Of a stretch of 64,000 nucleotides of DNA, positions 40,256 through 48,705 are shown piece by piece. The notes beneath the pieces are model-generated. The model worked only from the letters and a program-made list of their open reading frames with translations. It was not told where the DNA came from and did not search any database. The position numbers were made by a program, and so were the translations under genes. Each line of letters begins with the position of its first letter. The stretch's first letter is position 1. The DNA is from Xylanibacter ruminicola (GTDB lineage Bacteria; Bacteroidota; Bacteroidia; Bacteroidales; Bacteroidaceae), in assembly GCA_015060625.1 (NCBI GenBank), contig SUYC01000009.1, positions 62,001-126,000 of the forward strand, read 5' to 3'.

Positions 40256-41710
40256 TTACTTTACTGAAACATTGCGGATGACGAAGGCACCCTGAACATC
40301 ACCCTCTATGAAGTCGAAGGTGGCGGGGGTGGTGTCGAACGGCTCGAATGTTAGTGTGAAGTCTGTGTAGCAAATGTTGCCAAGAAATTCGTCTGTGGCT
40401 TCTGAGGCTTTCACCTTGGTAAAGTTGTCCTCATCGAGTTTGATGCCATCGGCTGCCGTCAGCTTATATTTCTTACCATTAGCCTCAAGATAGGAGTCTT
40501 TGGCTATACGGAACCAATAATCCTTATGGCTATAACAGCGGAAACTAACAGTAGTGCCGCTGGTATTGGCATTAACATTCTGGATAACCAGCGAGAGGTT
40601 GGCGCTGTTGTCCTGTTTGAGGCCGTTGAAGGCATCAGCCATACCCATAAACCATCCTGGGCCATAACCCACACTCTTCCAAAGGATGCGCTTGTCGGGC
40701 GAGATCATTACATAATAAGGAATGGCGCCTATGTCACAATATCTGCTGCTGATATCCTTCGAGGCATTGTTCCAGTTCTTCCAGATAATACGCTTGCTGA
40801 ATTCATGCTTCTGCCACTCTGTGAGTTTGTTCTGATTGATACCGATGATCTCTATCTTATCCTTCATTTTCTCATAGAACTCTTTCATCTCAGGCTCAGA
40901 CATCATACAAGGACCGCAGCCGATACCCCAGAAATCGAGCAATACATATTTGCCATCAGCAAAGGCTTCAAATAGATGGTGTTTCTGCCCTTGCATATCA
41001 AGAAGTTCGGCATCGACAGCCTCGTCGCCCACCTGTAAAAGGCGTGGTGGATATACATTATTATGTATCTCGGCCAGTTGCTCTTCAAACCCTTTTGGTG
41101 CGCGGGCTGCGATAGTCTTTTCCAGCTTTTTCAACTGCTCCATGTGTGGGAAGTCTTTAGTGTTCTTTGCTGTCATGGATGTAAGCCATAACGCATAAAT
41201 CGTAGCAGCATCCACAGGTAGTGAAGGCAGAATGTCTATCCGTTGCTTCATCCACTTCATTTCGACAACTTCTCTCTCTTCCCAAGGCTTTTTATCCAAG
41301 TCCATCTGCATTAATTCCGTTACCACGTCGCGGCAATGCTCCGTTATACGCCTCTCTGTCTGCTGTTCCGGCAAGGGGCTCTCAATTTTCCATAAAGGGT
41401 AGAAACAATCTGTGCCCGTCAATTTCACAGTCACACCGGGACGCAGGAAGAGGGTTAAATTAAAATTGGGACAACCTTCACCCATTAAACCGAGAAAGCT
41501 TTCGGTGAGTTCCTCTACGGGTAGAGTGAAGGCGAACCGTCCGGCTTGGACGGTATCTACAACATTTCCGATAGTGCCTGTTCCGGCCAACACTAAAGTG
41601 CCGTCTTTCAGAGCAGGTGAATAACCAGTGACAGTTGCTGTCTTTGTCTGTGCCAGCCCTGTCATTGTAACAAGGGCAAGCATCATTGTAAAAAAAGTTT
41701 TCTTGTTCAT
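40256..41710 (-). CDS. Exported TlpA-like thioredoxin-family protein with extra C-terminal domain
   Basis: 484 residues: signal peptide (about 1-20), DUF4369-like beta domain (about 22-120), helical linker, and a thioredoxin fold (about 230-365) with active site FWGIGCGPCMMSEPEMKEFY (CGPC) and cis-Pro region DIGAIPYYVMISPDK. A further beta-sandwich of about 110 residues follows (about 375-484) ending ATFDFIEGDVQGAFVIRNV, which resembles the repeated module of the next protein (41815-42963). Periplasmic disulphide or thiol chemistry is likely. Last intact gene of the third ECF-sigma operon. Confidence 0.85.
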   Translation of the reverse strand: MNKKTFFTMMLALVTMTGLAQTKTATVTGYSPALKDGTLVLAGTGTIGNVVDTVQAGRFAFTLPVEELTESFLGLMGEGCPNFNLTLFLRPGVTVKLTGTDCFYPLWKIESPLPEQQTERRITEHCRDVVTELMQMDLDKKPWEEREVVEMKWMKQRIDILPSLPVDAATIYALWLTSMTAKNTKDFPHMEQLKKLEKTIAARAPKGFEEQLAEIHNNVYPPRLLQVGDEAVDAELLDMQGQKHHLFEAFADGKYVLLDFWGIGCGPCMMSEPEMKEFYEKMKDKIEIIGINQNKLTEWQKHEFSKRIIWKNWNNASKDISSRYCDIGAIPYYVMISPDKRILWKSVGYGPGWFMGMADAFNGLKQDNSANLSLVIQNVNANTSGTTVSFRCYSHKDYWFRIAKDSYLEANGKKYKLTAADGIKLDEDNFTKVKASEATDEFLGNICYTDFTLTFEPFDTTPATFDFIEGDVQGAFVIRNVSVK

Positions 41711-41814
41711 AATTGTTTTTATTTGGGTTTAACTTTTGTTTTTATAAGCAGCATGCGTCATCCCGACGGATGCTGCACCAAAGAATTTATCTAACTAAAT
41801 AAACGTCCTTGACG

Positions 41815-42963
41815 TTATTCTACAACTACTCGAGGAAGATACTCGAAGAGACTTTGGTTCAGGCGGAGTTGTTGAATACTTAGGTTGTGTAGAACAGTTC
41901 CTTTGTTATTGGCTCCCCATGCATTGAAAGGTTCGATGTCAGGTTCAATATATGTGATGGTTTCCATGTTCAGGGGCACAGGTTCGAATTCCATCAGGAA
42001 AGCAATGTAGTCGCCAGCGTTGCCCTCCATAAAGAATAATTCATTTAATGGAACACCTTGAACTTTACGGAGTTTGTATTGATGTCCAGTCTCGTCAAGC
42101 AGGATAAGGCCACTACTAAAAGTGAAGTATTCTCTTGTCCAATTCTGTTCATAGGCAATGGCTACATATGTGGTCTCTGGGGTCAGCCAGATAGCCAATG
42201 TTTCGTCTTTCTGCGGTTTGATGAGATGTACATCTGTTAGTACCTTCCAAGTATTCCAATTCTGCATGTCGTAAGGTTTGTCCTCGCATAGATGTTCTTG
42301 GAGAATACGTGGACTATGGAATTTGGGAACTGTGTCGCATTTAATAGGGGACCATGAGACATGAATATTCAAAGGCTTGTTAAGCTCTTGATGCCAACCA
42401 ACCAGATTCCAGTTAGGAATGCCGAACATAGTAACACTTTTCGTTGTTTCTGGTAATGGGGGGAAATACACCTTTAGATCAAGAACTGAACCCTTTGGCG
42501 CTTTAACACTGAAGTGCTTACGGAAAGTGTCTGGCTCAGTACGACGGATGCGGTATTGCTTACCTGTAGCATTGTCAACAATGCACGTCTCTTCCGATGC
42601 AAGCCAAAGGTTTGATACTTCGTCGGCTGGCATTTGAAAATAGCAATGAAGTACAGTCTCATTGTTCTCTTCTGTTAGCATCCAGCTCATAGGCATATAT
42701 GGCATGTCGCTTACTGCGTTAGGAAACAATTTGTTGTATTCTTTTTCTATTGCTACATTTTTTGTCTCACAAAAATCCTTAATCCATGCATTGTTAGTGT
42801 TATGCCATACAGCAAAGGTCTTATGAGTTTTTTTATCCGTTAGGATATCTGGCCGTGGCATATATACACCCATGCTTTTTGCTAGTACTTTCATTCCTCT
42901 TGTTTGCGCTATTGCAGTGAGGTTGGTGATTGCGAGAATAGTTAGGAGAAATATTCGTTTCAT
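41815..42963 (-). CDS. Exported protein with two copies of an unnamed beta module
   Basis: 382 residues; signal peptide MKRIFLLTILAITNLTAIAQ. After a short unique part, two similar modules are seen: about 95-205 (ETVLHCYFQMPADEV, ATGKQYRIRRTEPDTF, VYFPPLPETTKSVTMFGIPN) and about 245-370 (DETLAIWLTPETTYVAIAYE, GHQYKLRKVQGVPLNELFFM, MEFEPVPLNMETITYIEPD). The same pattern (YKL...G..L...F, then FEPxP and an I/F-E-x-D) ends the thioredoxin protein next door. I cannot name the family. Same operon as the third ECF sigma factor, so an envelope-stress or redox role is plausible but unproved. Confidence 0.7.
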   Translation of the reverse strand: MKRIFLLTILAITNLTAIAQTRGMKVLAKSMGVYMPRPDILTDKKTHKTFAVWHNTNNAWIKDFCETKNVAIEKEYNKLFPNAVSDMPYMPMSWMLTEENNETVLHCYFQMPADEVSNLWLASEETCIVDNATGKQYRIRRTEPDTFRKHFSVKAPKGSVLDLKVYFPPLPETTKSVTMFGIPNWNLVGWHQELNKPLNIHVSWSPIKCDTVPKFHSPRILQEHLCEDKPYDMQNWNTWKVLTDVHLIKPQKDETLAIWLTPETTYVAIAYEQNWTREYFTFSSGLILLDETGHQYKLRKVQGVPLNELFFMEGNAGDYIAFLMEFEPVPLNMETITYIEPDIEPFNAWGANNKGTVLHNLSIQQLRLNQSLFEYLPRVVVE

Positions 42964-42976
42964 AACTTTATTGTTT

Positions 42977-43861
42977 TTAGAATAATGTATGAATGTTTCT
43001 ATTAGTCAATTGCTCACGATAATCTTGGATGCAGGTCGATGAGATGTTGGTATCAATCTGTGAACGGACGCAGAAAAGCAGTATGTGCTGATCATTGATG
43101 CGCTCAGCTATCCAAAGATACTTTTCTCTTTTGCGCAGGTCTTTCAGACTGAAAAAGAACTGCTGACGTGAAAAGTTTAGCAGAAAACCTGGTGTGTTGG
43201 TGTCGTACCAACAGGCTACTTGTAGTAGTCGACCGAAAAGGTCGAGTTCCTTGGTGTCTTCGAAGACGTAAGCCGTACTGACGATAGTGCTGTCACCTTT
43301 GTCAGACTTGCAATCGATAGCTACAGCTTTCACCTTATTATATTCGGCTAACTTTGCTATGAACTCGTCTATACGGCTTGGGGCCTGGTATGCAGAGTCT
43401 TCCTCTGGAGTATAGACTGCATAATGAAGGTTGGAGATCACTGCAGTGTGGGATTGTTTCTCCGTTTTGTCTTCTTCAGTTTTTACCTTAGTATTTACGG
43501 ATGTTTTTAAGTCACCAGATTTCTTCGTTGCGGGCGATTTCGATTCCCCGTATTCTTTCGTTGTGGATTTTAAATCCGTAACAACTTTAGGAGTTGGTGC
43601 AACAACCGAATGTTGCGCAGTAAGTTTTTGTAGCTTTGGCTGCTCATTATCAAACATCCAAATAGTTCCTATACCTATTATAATAATAAGGCTTGCTGCT
43701 GCCATCCACCAGCGCATCTTGACCACTCGAGCCCCTGTCGGCTCTGTGGCTTCGCTGATGTCTGGCAGACTATCCATGATGAAGTCTGTCAGTTCATCAG
43801 GGTTGCTGATTACAGGCTTCTGACCTTTCAGTCTTTCGAATATGTCGTTAATATCACTCAT
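42977..43861 (-). CDS. Single-pass membrane protein, probable anti-sigma factor
   Basis: 294 residues: cytoplasmic 1-50, membrane helix about 51-68 (WWMAAASLIIIIGIGTIWMF), low-complexity Lys/Thr/Ser linker (about 90-140) with a near-repeat DLKSTTK/DLKTSVNTK, and an extracytoplasmic part (about 145-294) with an AKLAEYNKVKAVAIDCKSDK segment followed by STIVSTAYVFED. It overlaps the upstream ECF sigma gene by 8 bp, the usual coupling of sigma and anti-sigma. No FecR or DUF4974 domain is visible. Function inferred from position and topology. Confidence 0.72.
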   Translation of the reverse strand: MSDINDIFERLKGQKPVISNPDELTDFIMDSLPDISEATEPTGARVVKMRWWMAAASLIIIIGIGTIWMFDNEQPKLQKLTAQHSVVAPTPKVVTDLKSTTKEYGESKSPATKKSGDLKTSVNTKVKTEEDKTEKQSHTAVISNLHYAVYTPEEDSAYQAPSRIDEFIAKLAEYNKVKAVAIDCKSDKGDSTIVSTAYVFEDTKELDLFGRLLQVACWYDTNTPGFLLNFSRQQFFFSLKDLRKREKYLWIAERINDQHILLFCVRSQIDTNISSTCIQDYREQLTNRNIHTLF

Positions 43862-44405
43862 AACCTAATTCAATTAATCTTTTGCGTATTGTTTGGCGAG
43901 CAGCATAAAGATTACTCTTTACCTGACGGGCATCGAATCCTGTTATTTCTTGAACTTCTTCTGACGATATACCTTCTAATTGGCAAAGCGTGAAAACCAG
44001 CTTTTGTTTAGCGCTAAGTTTATCGGCCATCAGCCTTACAATAGATATCCATTCGCTATTCTCCAAGATTCGTTGGCTATCTGTGTCAGATGCATAGTTT
44101 TTTAGAACGAGCTCGTCTTCTTGCACAGATAATATACGTTTTTTCCGCTTCAACCTATCCAAACATAACCGAGAAGCAATAGTATAGAGCCAAGTTGTAA
44201 AAGTTCGCTGCGGGTCGTAGTCTCTGATGCTTAACCACACTCTAATAAATGTATCTTGCACCATATCCTTAGCCTCTTCTTCGTCGCACAACATCTTCAG
44301 CGCCAGCGAGAATACCATCTGCTGATGCATCTTCACTATCCAACGGAAGGCTTGCTTGTCTCCCTGTTGACAGCGGATAATGATATCGCGCTCTGTTTGA
44401 GTCAT
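43854..44405 (-). CDS. ECF RNA polymerase sigma factor (third in window)
   Basis: 183 residues: region 2 (QAFRWIVKMHQQMVFSLALK, EEEAKDMVQDTFIRVW, FTTWLYTIASRLCLDRLKR) and region 4 (LSAKQKLVFTLCQLEGISSE, EVQEITGFDARQVKSNLYAA). Closer to the general RpoE/SigW style than the two FecI-like sigma factors elsewhere in the window. Heads an operon with a membrane partner, a two-module exported protein, a thioredoxin protein and its decayed copy. Upstream the minus strand shows TTGACC, 17 bp, TATTAAT, unusual for this phylum. Confidence 0.92.
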   Translation of the reverse strand: MTQTERDIIIRCQQGDKQAFRWIVKMHQQMVFSLALKMLCDEEEAKDMVQDTFIRVWLSIRDYDPQRTFTTWLYTIASRLCLDRLKRKKRILSVQEDELVLKNYASDTDSQRILENSEWISIVRLMADKLSAKQKLVFTLCQLEGISSEEVQEITGFDARQVKSNLYAARQTIRKRLIELGYE

Positions 44406-44501
44406 TCTTTATTACTCTATAATTAATACGAATGAAAAGGGTTAAGGTCAAATTAATCATTCAAAATTCAATTCGTGCAGCCACTTATCGCCCCTTTTCT
44501 G

Positions 44502-44597
44502 TGGGCAAAGTTATTAAAACGGCACAAAAAAGCCCTCGGCCAAGCCCGGAAATCGGGTGCCGAGGGTGAAAGTCTTAAACTACTTAAAGAAAGTGCG
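44502..44597 (-). repeat. Terminator-like intergenic repeat, copy R3
   Basis: The best-formed copy: AAAACGGCACAAAAAAGCCC, outer arms CCCTCGGC/GCCGAGGG, inner arms CCCG/CGGG, then GTGAAAGTCTTAAACTACTT and AAAGAAAGT. Minus strand reading gives stem-loop plus T6, then a TAACTTTG box (44506-44513). It joins the end of the deleted Crp copy exactly as R1 joins the intact Crp gene, so gene end and repeat were duplicated together. Confidence 0.8.
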
Positions 44598-44744
44598 CTA
44601 TTTTTTCGTTTCGAACGTGATATCCTTGCGGTATTCCACAAGTTCACCTTTCACCCTCGCAACGCTCGGCTATGCCGCTTTGCTTGCAAAGAACTCGCGC
44701 AGCATCTGAAGGTCAATGCTGTTATTGCTGAATTTCTGTTCCAT
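44598..44744 (-). pseudogene. Internally deleted copy of the Crp-like gene
   Basis: The first 17 codons (MEQKFSNNSIDLQMLRE) and the last eight (DITFETKK plus stop) match the gene at 36941-37519, as does a short inner piece (GELVEYRK). Everything between is lost. A palindromic insertion of about 30 bp (CGCTCGGCTATGCCG and on) interrupts the reading frame after codon 18. No protein can be made beyond about 24 residues. Confidence 0.88.
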
Positions 44745-44773
44745 AAGTATCTATTATTCTCTGCGCGGTTGCA

Positions 44774-45790
44774 TTATGCCAATAGCAGAAGATTGTTTTC
44801 TATTTCTGTGATATGACTATCTTTTACGCCAGAGTCTTGAGCGATAGTACGCCAATGGCTAACTGCATCAATCACCTCGTCGATAATCTCTGAACTACGA
44901 CGGATTCCCATCTTTTCGCCAACAGTAAGCAGGTCTTGGCGTGTATGTTCGTCTTGTTTACCATTAAGCGATAACTGATGTTGTCCTACCCATCTTCCGC
45001 CTGGTTTATATGAATAGCATAGATCATAGGCAGGAGCTAACTCCCATTTGCCTTGGCGATCCATCAGGAACGAGAAGTTCTTGGTGTGGTCATCGTTATT
45101 TCTGGCTACTACGTTAAATACCATCCTGCGATACAGTTGTAGCGTGGCATCCATATTAAGATTCATCTTACGGATAATGCCGAAGATCTCTTCGTACGAA
45201 TGGCGTTGATCTCTGTCGAGATGGGCCAGACCTGCAACCGTCTGCATATGAATCTTTTCGCCATCGTTGGTACGATCAAAACGGCGAGTCATAAAGTGAT
45301 GATTATCACCTTCGGTAAGCAATCTGCACTCTGCCATATCTATGCCGCAAGCTTTGGCCATTTGATAATATGCATACTCTACATTTCCAATTCCCTGGGG
45401 ATTTTCCATTATCGAACCATGCTCTGAGTATGTAACACCATCAAACTTAAGCAGCCAATAGCCAAAACCATCAGGGGCTTTAACCTGACCTGAGCGGACT
45501 TCGTTTGTTTGTTCGTTGTAGGCTATAATTGCTTTGGGTTTAGCACCACCAGCCGATGTACCGACACGCAGAATATCGAGTATAGTCTTGTCTTGCTGGA
45601 ACATGCGTTCCTGAAAGGATTCGCGCTTTGTAAATATATCCTCGGCCAATCGTGTTAACTCGTCGATATAAATCTCGGTCGACTCGTTCAGTACGTCAGA
45701 AGCCTTGCTTGGCTCAAATTCCAGGGCTCCCATAGCCCGCTGTCCTACATAGCACAATCGTTCTAATGGTGTTATCTCGCCTATAGGCAA
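44774..45790 (-). pseudogene. hipA-like kinase gene lacking its N-terminal domain
   Basis: The kinase core of a HipA-family Ser/Thr kinase is intact over 338 codons: ERLCYVGQRAMGALEF, the ATP-binding loop RVGTSAGGAKPKAII, the catalytic RNNDDHTKNFSFLMD and the metal-binding APAYDLCYS. The N-terminal subdomain of about 90 residues is absent: upstream in the same frame the sequence reads INDNGRFITEWFTRQGL and then meets a stop that lies in the end of the hipB gene. No ATG opens the frame; a TTG at 45790 is the first possible start. Probably a deletion derivative, with a residual chance of expression from TTG. Confidence 0.75.
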
Positions 45791-45834
45791 TCCCTGACGA
45801 GTAAACCACTCTGTAATAAATCGTCCATTGTCGT

Positions 45835-46140
45835 TTATTCTTCTTTTTTATGTCTTATTCTCTGTACCTTTTTACCTTGTAGTTTTCGCATCTGTAGTGG
45901 ACTAATACTGAGTTCCGGTAGTAGAACTTCCAGATTTTCGAGTAGCCCCATGGTCCTTAGGATGCTTATAAGTAATAAGGTGGATATAGGATTGCCCTGT
46001 TCCACTCTTACGATTGTCCCCATGCTTACGCCCGACTTTTCAGCCAGTTCGCTTTGGGTCATTTCCATACGCATGCGATAATCACGTATTCTGCGTCCCA
46101 TTTTCTGCAGGATAGCAGGATCACTTAGTTCTGTCCACAT
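45835..46140 (-). CDS. HipB-like XRE-family regulator
   Basis: 101 residues from the ATG at 46140: an HTH_3 domain (about 13-70) with MGRRIRDYRMRMEMTQSELA, then EKSGVSMGTIVRVEQGNP, and a basic tail (MRKLQGKKVQRIRHKKEE). It would bind its own promoter and neutralise a HipA toxin. Longer start at 46203 is upstream of the -7 box at 46161-46168 and is rejected. The partner hipA is truncated, so this may be an orphan antitoxin. Confidence 0.85.
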   Translation of the reverse strand: MWTELSDPAILQKMGRRIRDYRMRMEMTQSELAEKSGVSMGTIVRVEQGNPISTLLLISILRTMGLLENLEVLLPELSISPLQMRKLQGKKVQRIRHKKEE

Positions 46141-46160
46141 ATCGTTCCTATTTTTGTTTG

Positions 46161-46168
46161 CAAAGATA
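46161..46168 (-). promoter_or_regulatory. -7 box of the hipB-like gene
   Basis: TATCTTTG on the minus strand, 21 bp before the ATG. Confidence 0.65.
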
Positions 46169-46331
46169 ATATAATTTCTAATATCTTGCAAATTAAATAG
46201 CAAAAGCGTGGTTAATTTATAATATTTTAATAATTAACCAACTACTCTTCGACTTGGGTTTTGGACCAGTTGACTAGGAAGAGTTTCTCTGTGAGTGGTT
46301 TTCCTATTCATAATAGTTTTTATTATCATTT

Positions 46332-46464
46332 CTGTTTGGCAAAGATAGTGAAAACTACACAAAAAAGCCCTCGGCAAAGCCCGGAACCAAAGGTCGCTGG
46401 CCGAAGGGAAAAGCAAATCGGGTGCTGAGGGTGTAGGTCTTAAACTACTTAAAGAAAGTACAAT
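46332..46464 (-). repeat. Terminator-like intergenic repeat, copy R4 with insertion in its loop
   Basis: Same frame of elements as R1-R3 (GGCAAAGATAGTGAAAAC, AAAAAAGCCCTCGGC, AATCGGGTGCTGAGGG, TTAAACTACTTAAAGAAAGT). About 31 bp (ACCAAAGGTCGCTGG, GAAGGGAAAAGC) are inserted between the inner arms. It lies in the 450-bp gap between hipB and the divergent SpoIIE gene. The gap also holds short open stretches on the minus strand (46246-46310) that look like a lost gene end (LFLVNWSKTQVEE) but no supportable gene. Confidence 0.65.
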
Positions 46465-46592
46465 CGGCATAATCATTAATTTATTAACAATAATTCGAAA
46501 AAAAACTCATTTTTCTTTGTTGTAATCATATTTATTCGTATATTTGCACCAATATTACTAAATATCTAACCCATATTAACGATTTCATATAT

Positions 46593-48437
46593 ATGATTAC
46601 CAGATTAACGCGTTTACTCGTTGCATTACTGCTGCTTACTGTGGGCACCCTTACGGTTTGGGCCGAGAAAGAACTTACGCCCGAACTGCGAAAACTTACC
46701 GACGAGGCTTATCAACTGTACAGCTCGCGCGAAACGGGCAAGTTTCTGATTGATATACAGAAGATTAAGGCTGCTACCGAAAACAGTGGCTACGACGAGA
46801 CATTCTATCGGGCCTGTTCGTACGAGGCCATGTACGTGTTTGAGTATGTGGATCGTAAAGACGGCGTAATGCTGGCCCACGAGATTTTTCAACACGCCAA
46901 GTCGCATGATAGCAACATAGGTATGTTTTTTGCCACCTACACATTGGGCTATATCCGCAACATGTCGGGCAATCATGATCTGGCCGAAAAGAGTTTCCTG
47001 CAGGCGCTGGAACTCAAGAATAAATACATGAAGAACGAGAGCGGCGCCCCATGCTATTTGGGCTTGTGCGAGATAGCCCTGTATCATAAGGATTACGAAG
47101 CCGTGCAAAAGTATGCCCGCTTGGCACTCGAAGAGCCGGGCGTGATGCCTATGAACCAGGTTACAGCATGGACCTATAAGTGCCTGGCTCGTTACCATAT
47201 GGGCGACAGCAAGGGATTCAACGAGGCCTACAAGGAGCGCCAGAAGCTCACTGAGAAGTATGGCGGACAGGGTGGTATCTTTGGCGAACTACTAAGCGTA
47301 TATGAGGCCAAGAACCACAAACAGTGGAATCTGGCTCTGCAACGTGCAGATAAGCTGGTGCACCTGCAGAATAAGTGCGAGCAGAAAGCTATCATCTACG
47401 AACACATGGGCGACATTAAACAGGCTCTCTACTGGCAGAAACGCACCCGCGAGGTTAAGGATTCTATCGAGAGTAGCGAGGTCCGCTCACAGATGTCGGA
47501 GTTTGATACAGAGCTTGCCATCACCTATGCCGAGAACGATGCCAAAGAGCAGCAGCTGGCCAAAAATCGATTAATGCTTGGTGCAGGCGCTCTGATAGCC
47601 GCTCTAGTCATCACTTTCCTCACAGTGTTTATTTATCGTCGCCGTCAGCAGCTCAAAAACCTTAAGGAAGTGAACCAGCGCCTGCGCGATGCCTACGACC
47701 AACTGGAAGATACCACCAAGGCCAAAGAGCGCATAGAGAGCGAACTGCGCATTGCCCGCGAGATACAGAAGCGCATGCTGCCACATGTATTCCCCAGGCG
47801 CCGCGATGTAGATATCTACGCCATGATGACTCCTGCCAAGGAGGTGGGCGGCGACCTGTATGCCTATGCCCTGATGGATAATCAGCTGTACTTCTGCGTG
47901 GGCGACGTGAGTGGCAAGGGAGTGCCCGCCGCACTGTTTATGGCCGAGGTCACACGTATGTTCCGCACTCTGGTAGATGGGCATCTGCAGCCCCAGGCCA
48001 TTGCCAACCGACTGAACCGCGCTCTTACCGAAGACAACGATCAAGGCATGTTTGTAACCATGTTTATCGGTTTGATTAATCTCACTACCGGCCACATGGA
48101 GTACTGCAATGCTGGCCATAATCCACCGCTGCTCGATGGCGAATACATGAAGATGGAGCCCAATGCACCTATAGGTTTGTGGCCCGACGTGGTGTTTACC
48201 GGCGAGGAAGTGGCCGATATGCACGGTAAAACGCTATTTGTTTATACCGATGGCATCAACGAGGCCGAGAACAAGAACAAAGAGCAGTTTGGCGACGCTC
48301 GATTGCAGGCCCTCCTGCGTCGCAACCACGGCGATGCCCGCAGCACGTCCGAGGCCATCCACAGGGCAGTAGAAGAGTTTGTGGGCGATGCCGAACCCAG
48401 CGACGACCTCACTAAGATGTGTATCATGATGCCCTAA
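46593..48437 (+). CDS. TPR-containing membrane SpoIIE/PP2C phosphatase
   Basis: 614 residues: signal peptide (about 1-24), periplasmic TPR-like helices (about 55-290; LEEPGVMPMNQVTAWTYKCL, YEHMGDIKQALYWQKRTRE), membrane helix (about 328-348), coiled coil (about 350-395), and a cytoplasmic PP2C phosphatase (about 400-614) with metal-binding Asp in VGGDLYAY, VGDVSGKGVPAALFM, YTDGINEAENK and PSDDLTKMC. The plan is that of RsbU-like phosphatases that act on anti-sigma antagonists. No partner kinase or STAS protein is adjacent, so the substrate is unknown. Confidence 0.9.
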   Translation: MITRLTRLLVALLLLTVGTLTVWAEKELTPELRKLTDEAYQLYSSRETGKFLIDIQKIKAATENSGYDETFYRACSYEAMYVFEYVDRKDGVMLAHEIFQHAKSHDSNIGMFFATYTLGYIRNMSGNHDLAEKSFLQALELKNKYMKNESGAPCYLGLCEIALYHKDYEAVQKYARLALEEPGVMPMNQVTAWTYKCLARYHMGDSKGFNEAYKERQKLTEKYGGQGGIFGELLSVYEAKNHKQWNLALQRADKLVHLQNKCEQKAIIYEHMGDIKQALYWQKRTREVKDSIESSEVRSQMSEFDTELAITYAENDAKEQQLAKNRLMLGAGALIAALVITFLTVFIYRRRQQLKNLKEVNQRLRDAYDQLEDTTKAKERIESELRIAREIQKRMLPHVFPRRRDVDIYAMMTPAKEVGGDLYAYALMDNQLYFCVGDVSGKGVPAALFMAEVTRMFRTLVDGHLQPQAIANRLNRALTEDNDQGMFVTMFIGLINLTTGHMEYCNAGHNPPLLDGEYMKMEPNAPIGLWPDVVFTGEEVADMHGKTLFVYTDGINEAENKNKEQFGDARLQALLRRNHGDARSTSEAIHRAVEEFVGDAEPSDDLTKMCIMMP

Positions 48438-48452
48438 CATCGCCCACACGTC

Positions 48453-48572
48453 TTAATCTATACACAGATAGTACTTTATGCGCTCAACCATCTCGGCGGT
48501 ATATCCAGTATCGCCGGTACGATGATGTAGTCGGTGCAGTTCGGCCACCGCGTAGGAATATAAAAATAACAT
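48453..48572 (-). CDS. Possible 39-residue protein or gene remnant
   Basis: Minus-strand stretch MLFLYSYAVAELHRLHHRTG, then DTGYTAEMVERIKYYLCID and a stop, in the 268-bp gap between the phosphatase and the peroxidase. Composition is protein-like (amphipathic, RTGDTGYTAEMVERIKYYL). No promoter box or ribosome site was found, and it could be the surviving end of a longer gene. Confidence 0.3.
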   Translation of the reverse strand: MLFLYSYAVAELHRLHHRTGDTGYTAEMVERIKYYLCID

Positions 48573-48653
48573 GTGTACGCGAAGGATTACGGTTACAAAA
48601 ATACTCTAAATCTTTGAAACACCCAAATCGAAAAGTTTATTTTTAGCTATAAA

Positions 48654-48684
48654 TTTGATTATTCGGATATTATTTGTATCTTTG
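48654..48684 (+). promoter_or_regulatory. Promoter of the thiol peroxidase gene
   Basis: TTTG at 48654-48657, 19 bp spacer, TATCTTTG at 48677-48684. It lies between the first possible ATG-like start (48655) and the ATG at 48706, so the latter is used. Confidence 0.8.
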
Positions 48685-48705
48685 CCGCAGGAACATAAAA
48701 CTATA

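Noticed and set aside
46234..46476. 80-residue minus-strand open frame over repeat R4
   Set aside because: It translates the hairpin repeat and shares its composition with frames over the other copies; only a short tail (LFLVNWSKTQVEE) in another frame looks protein-like.
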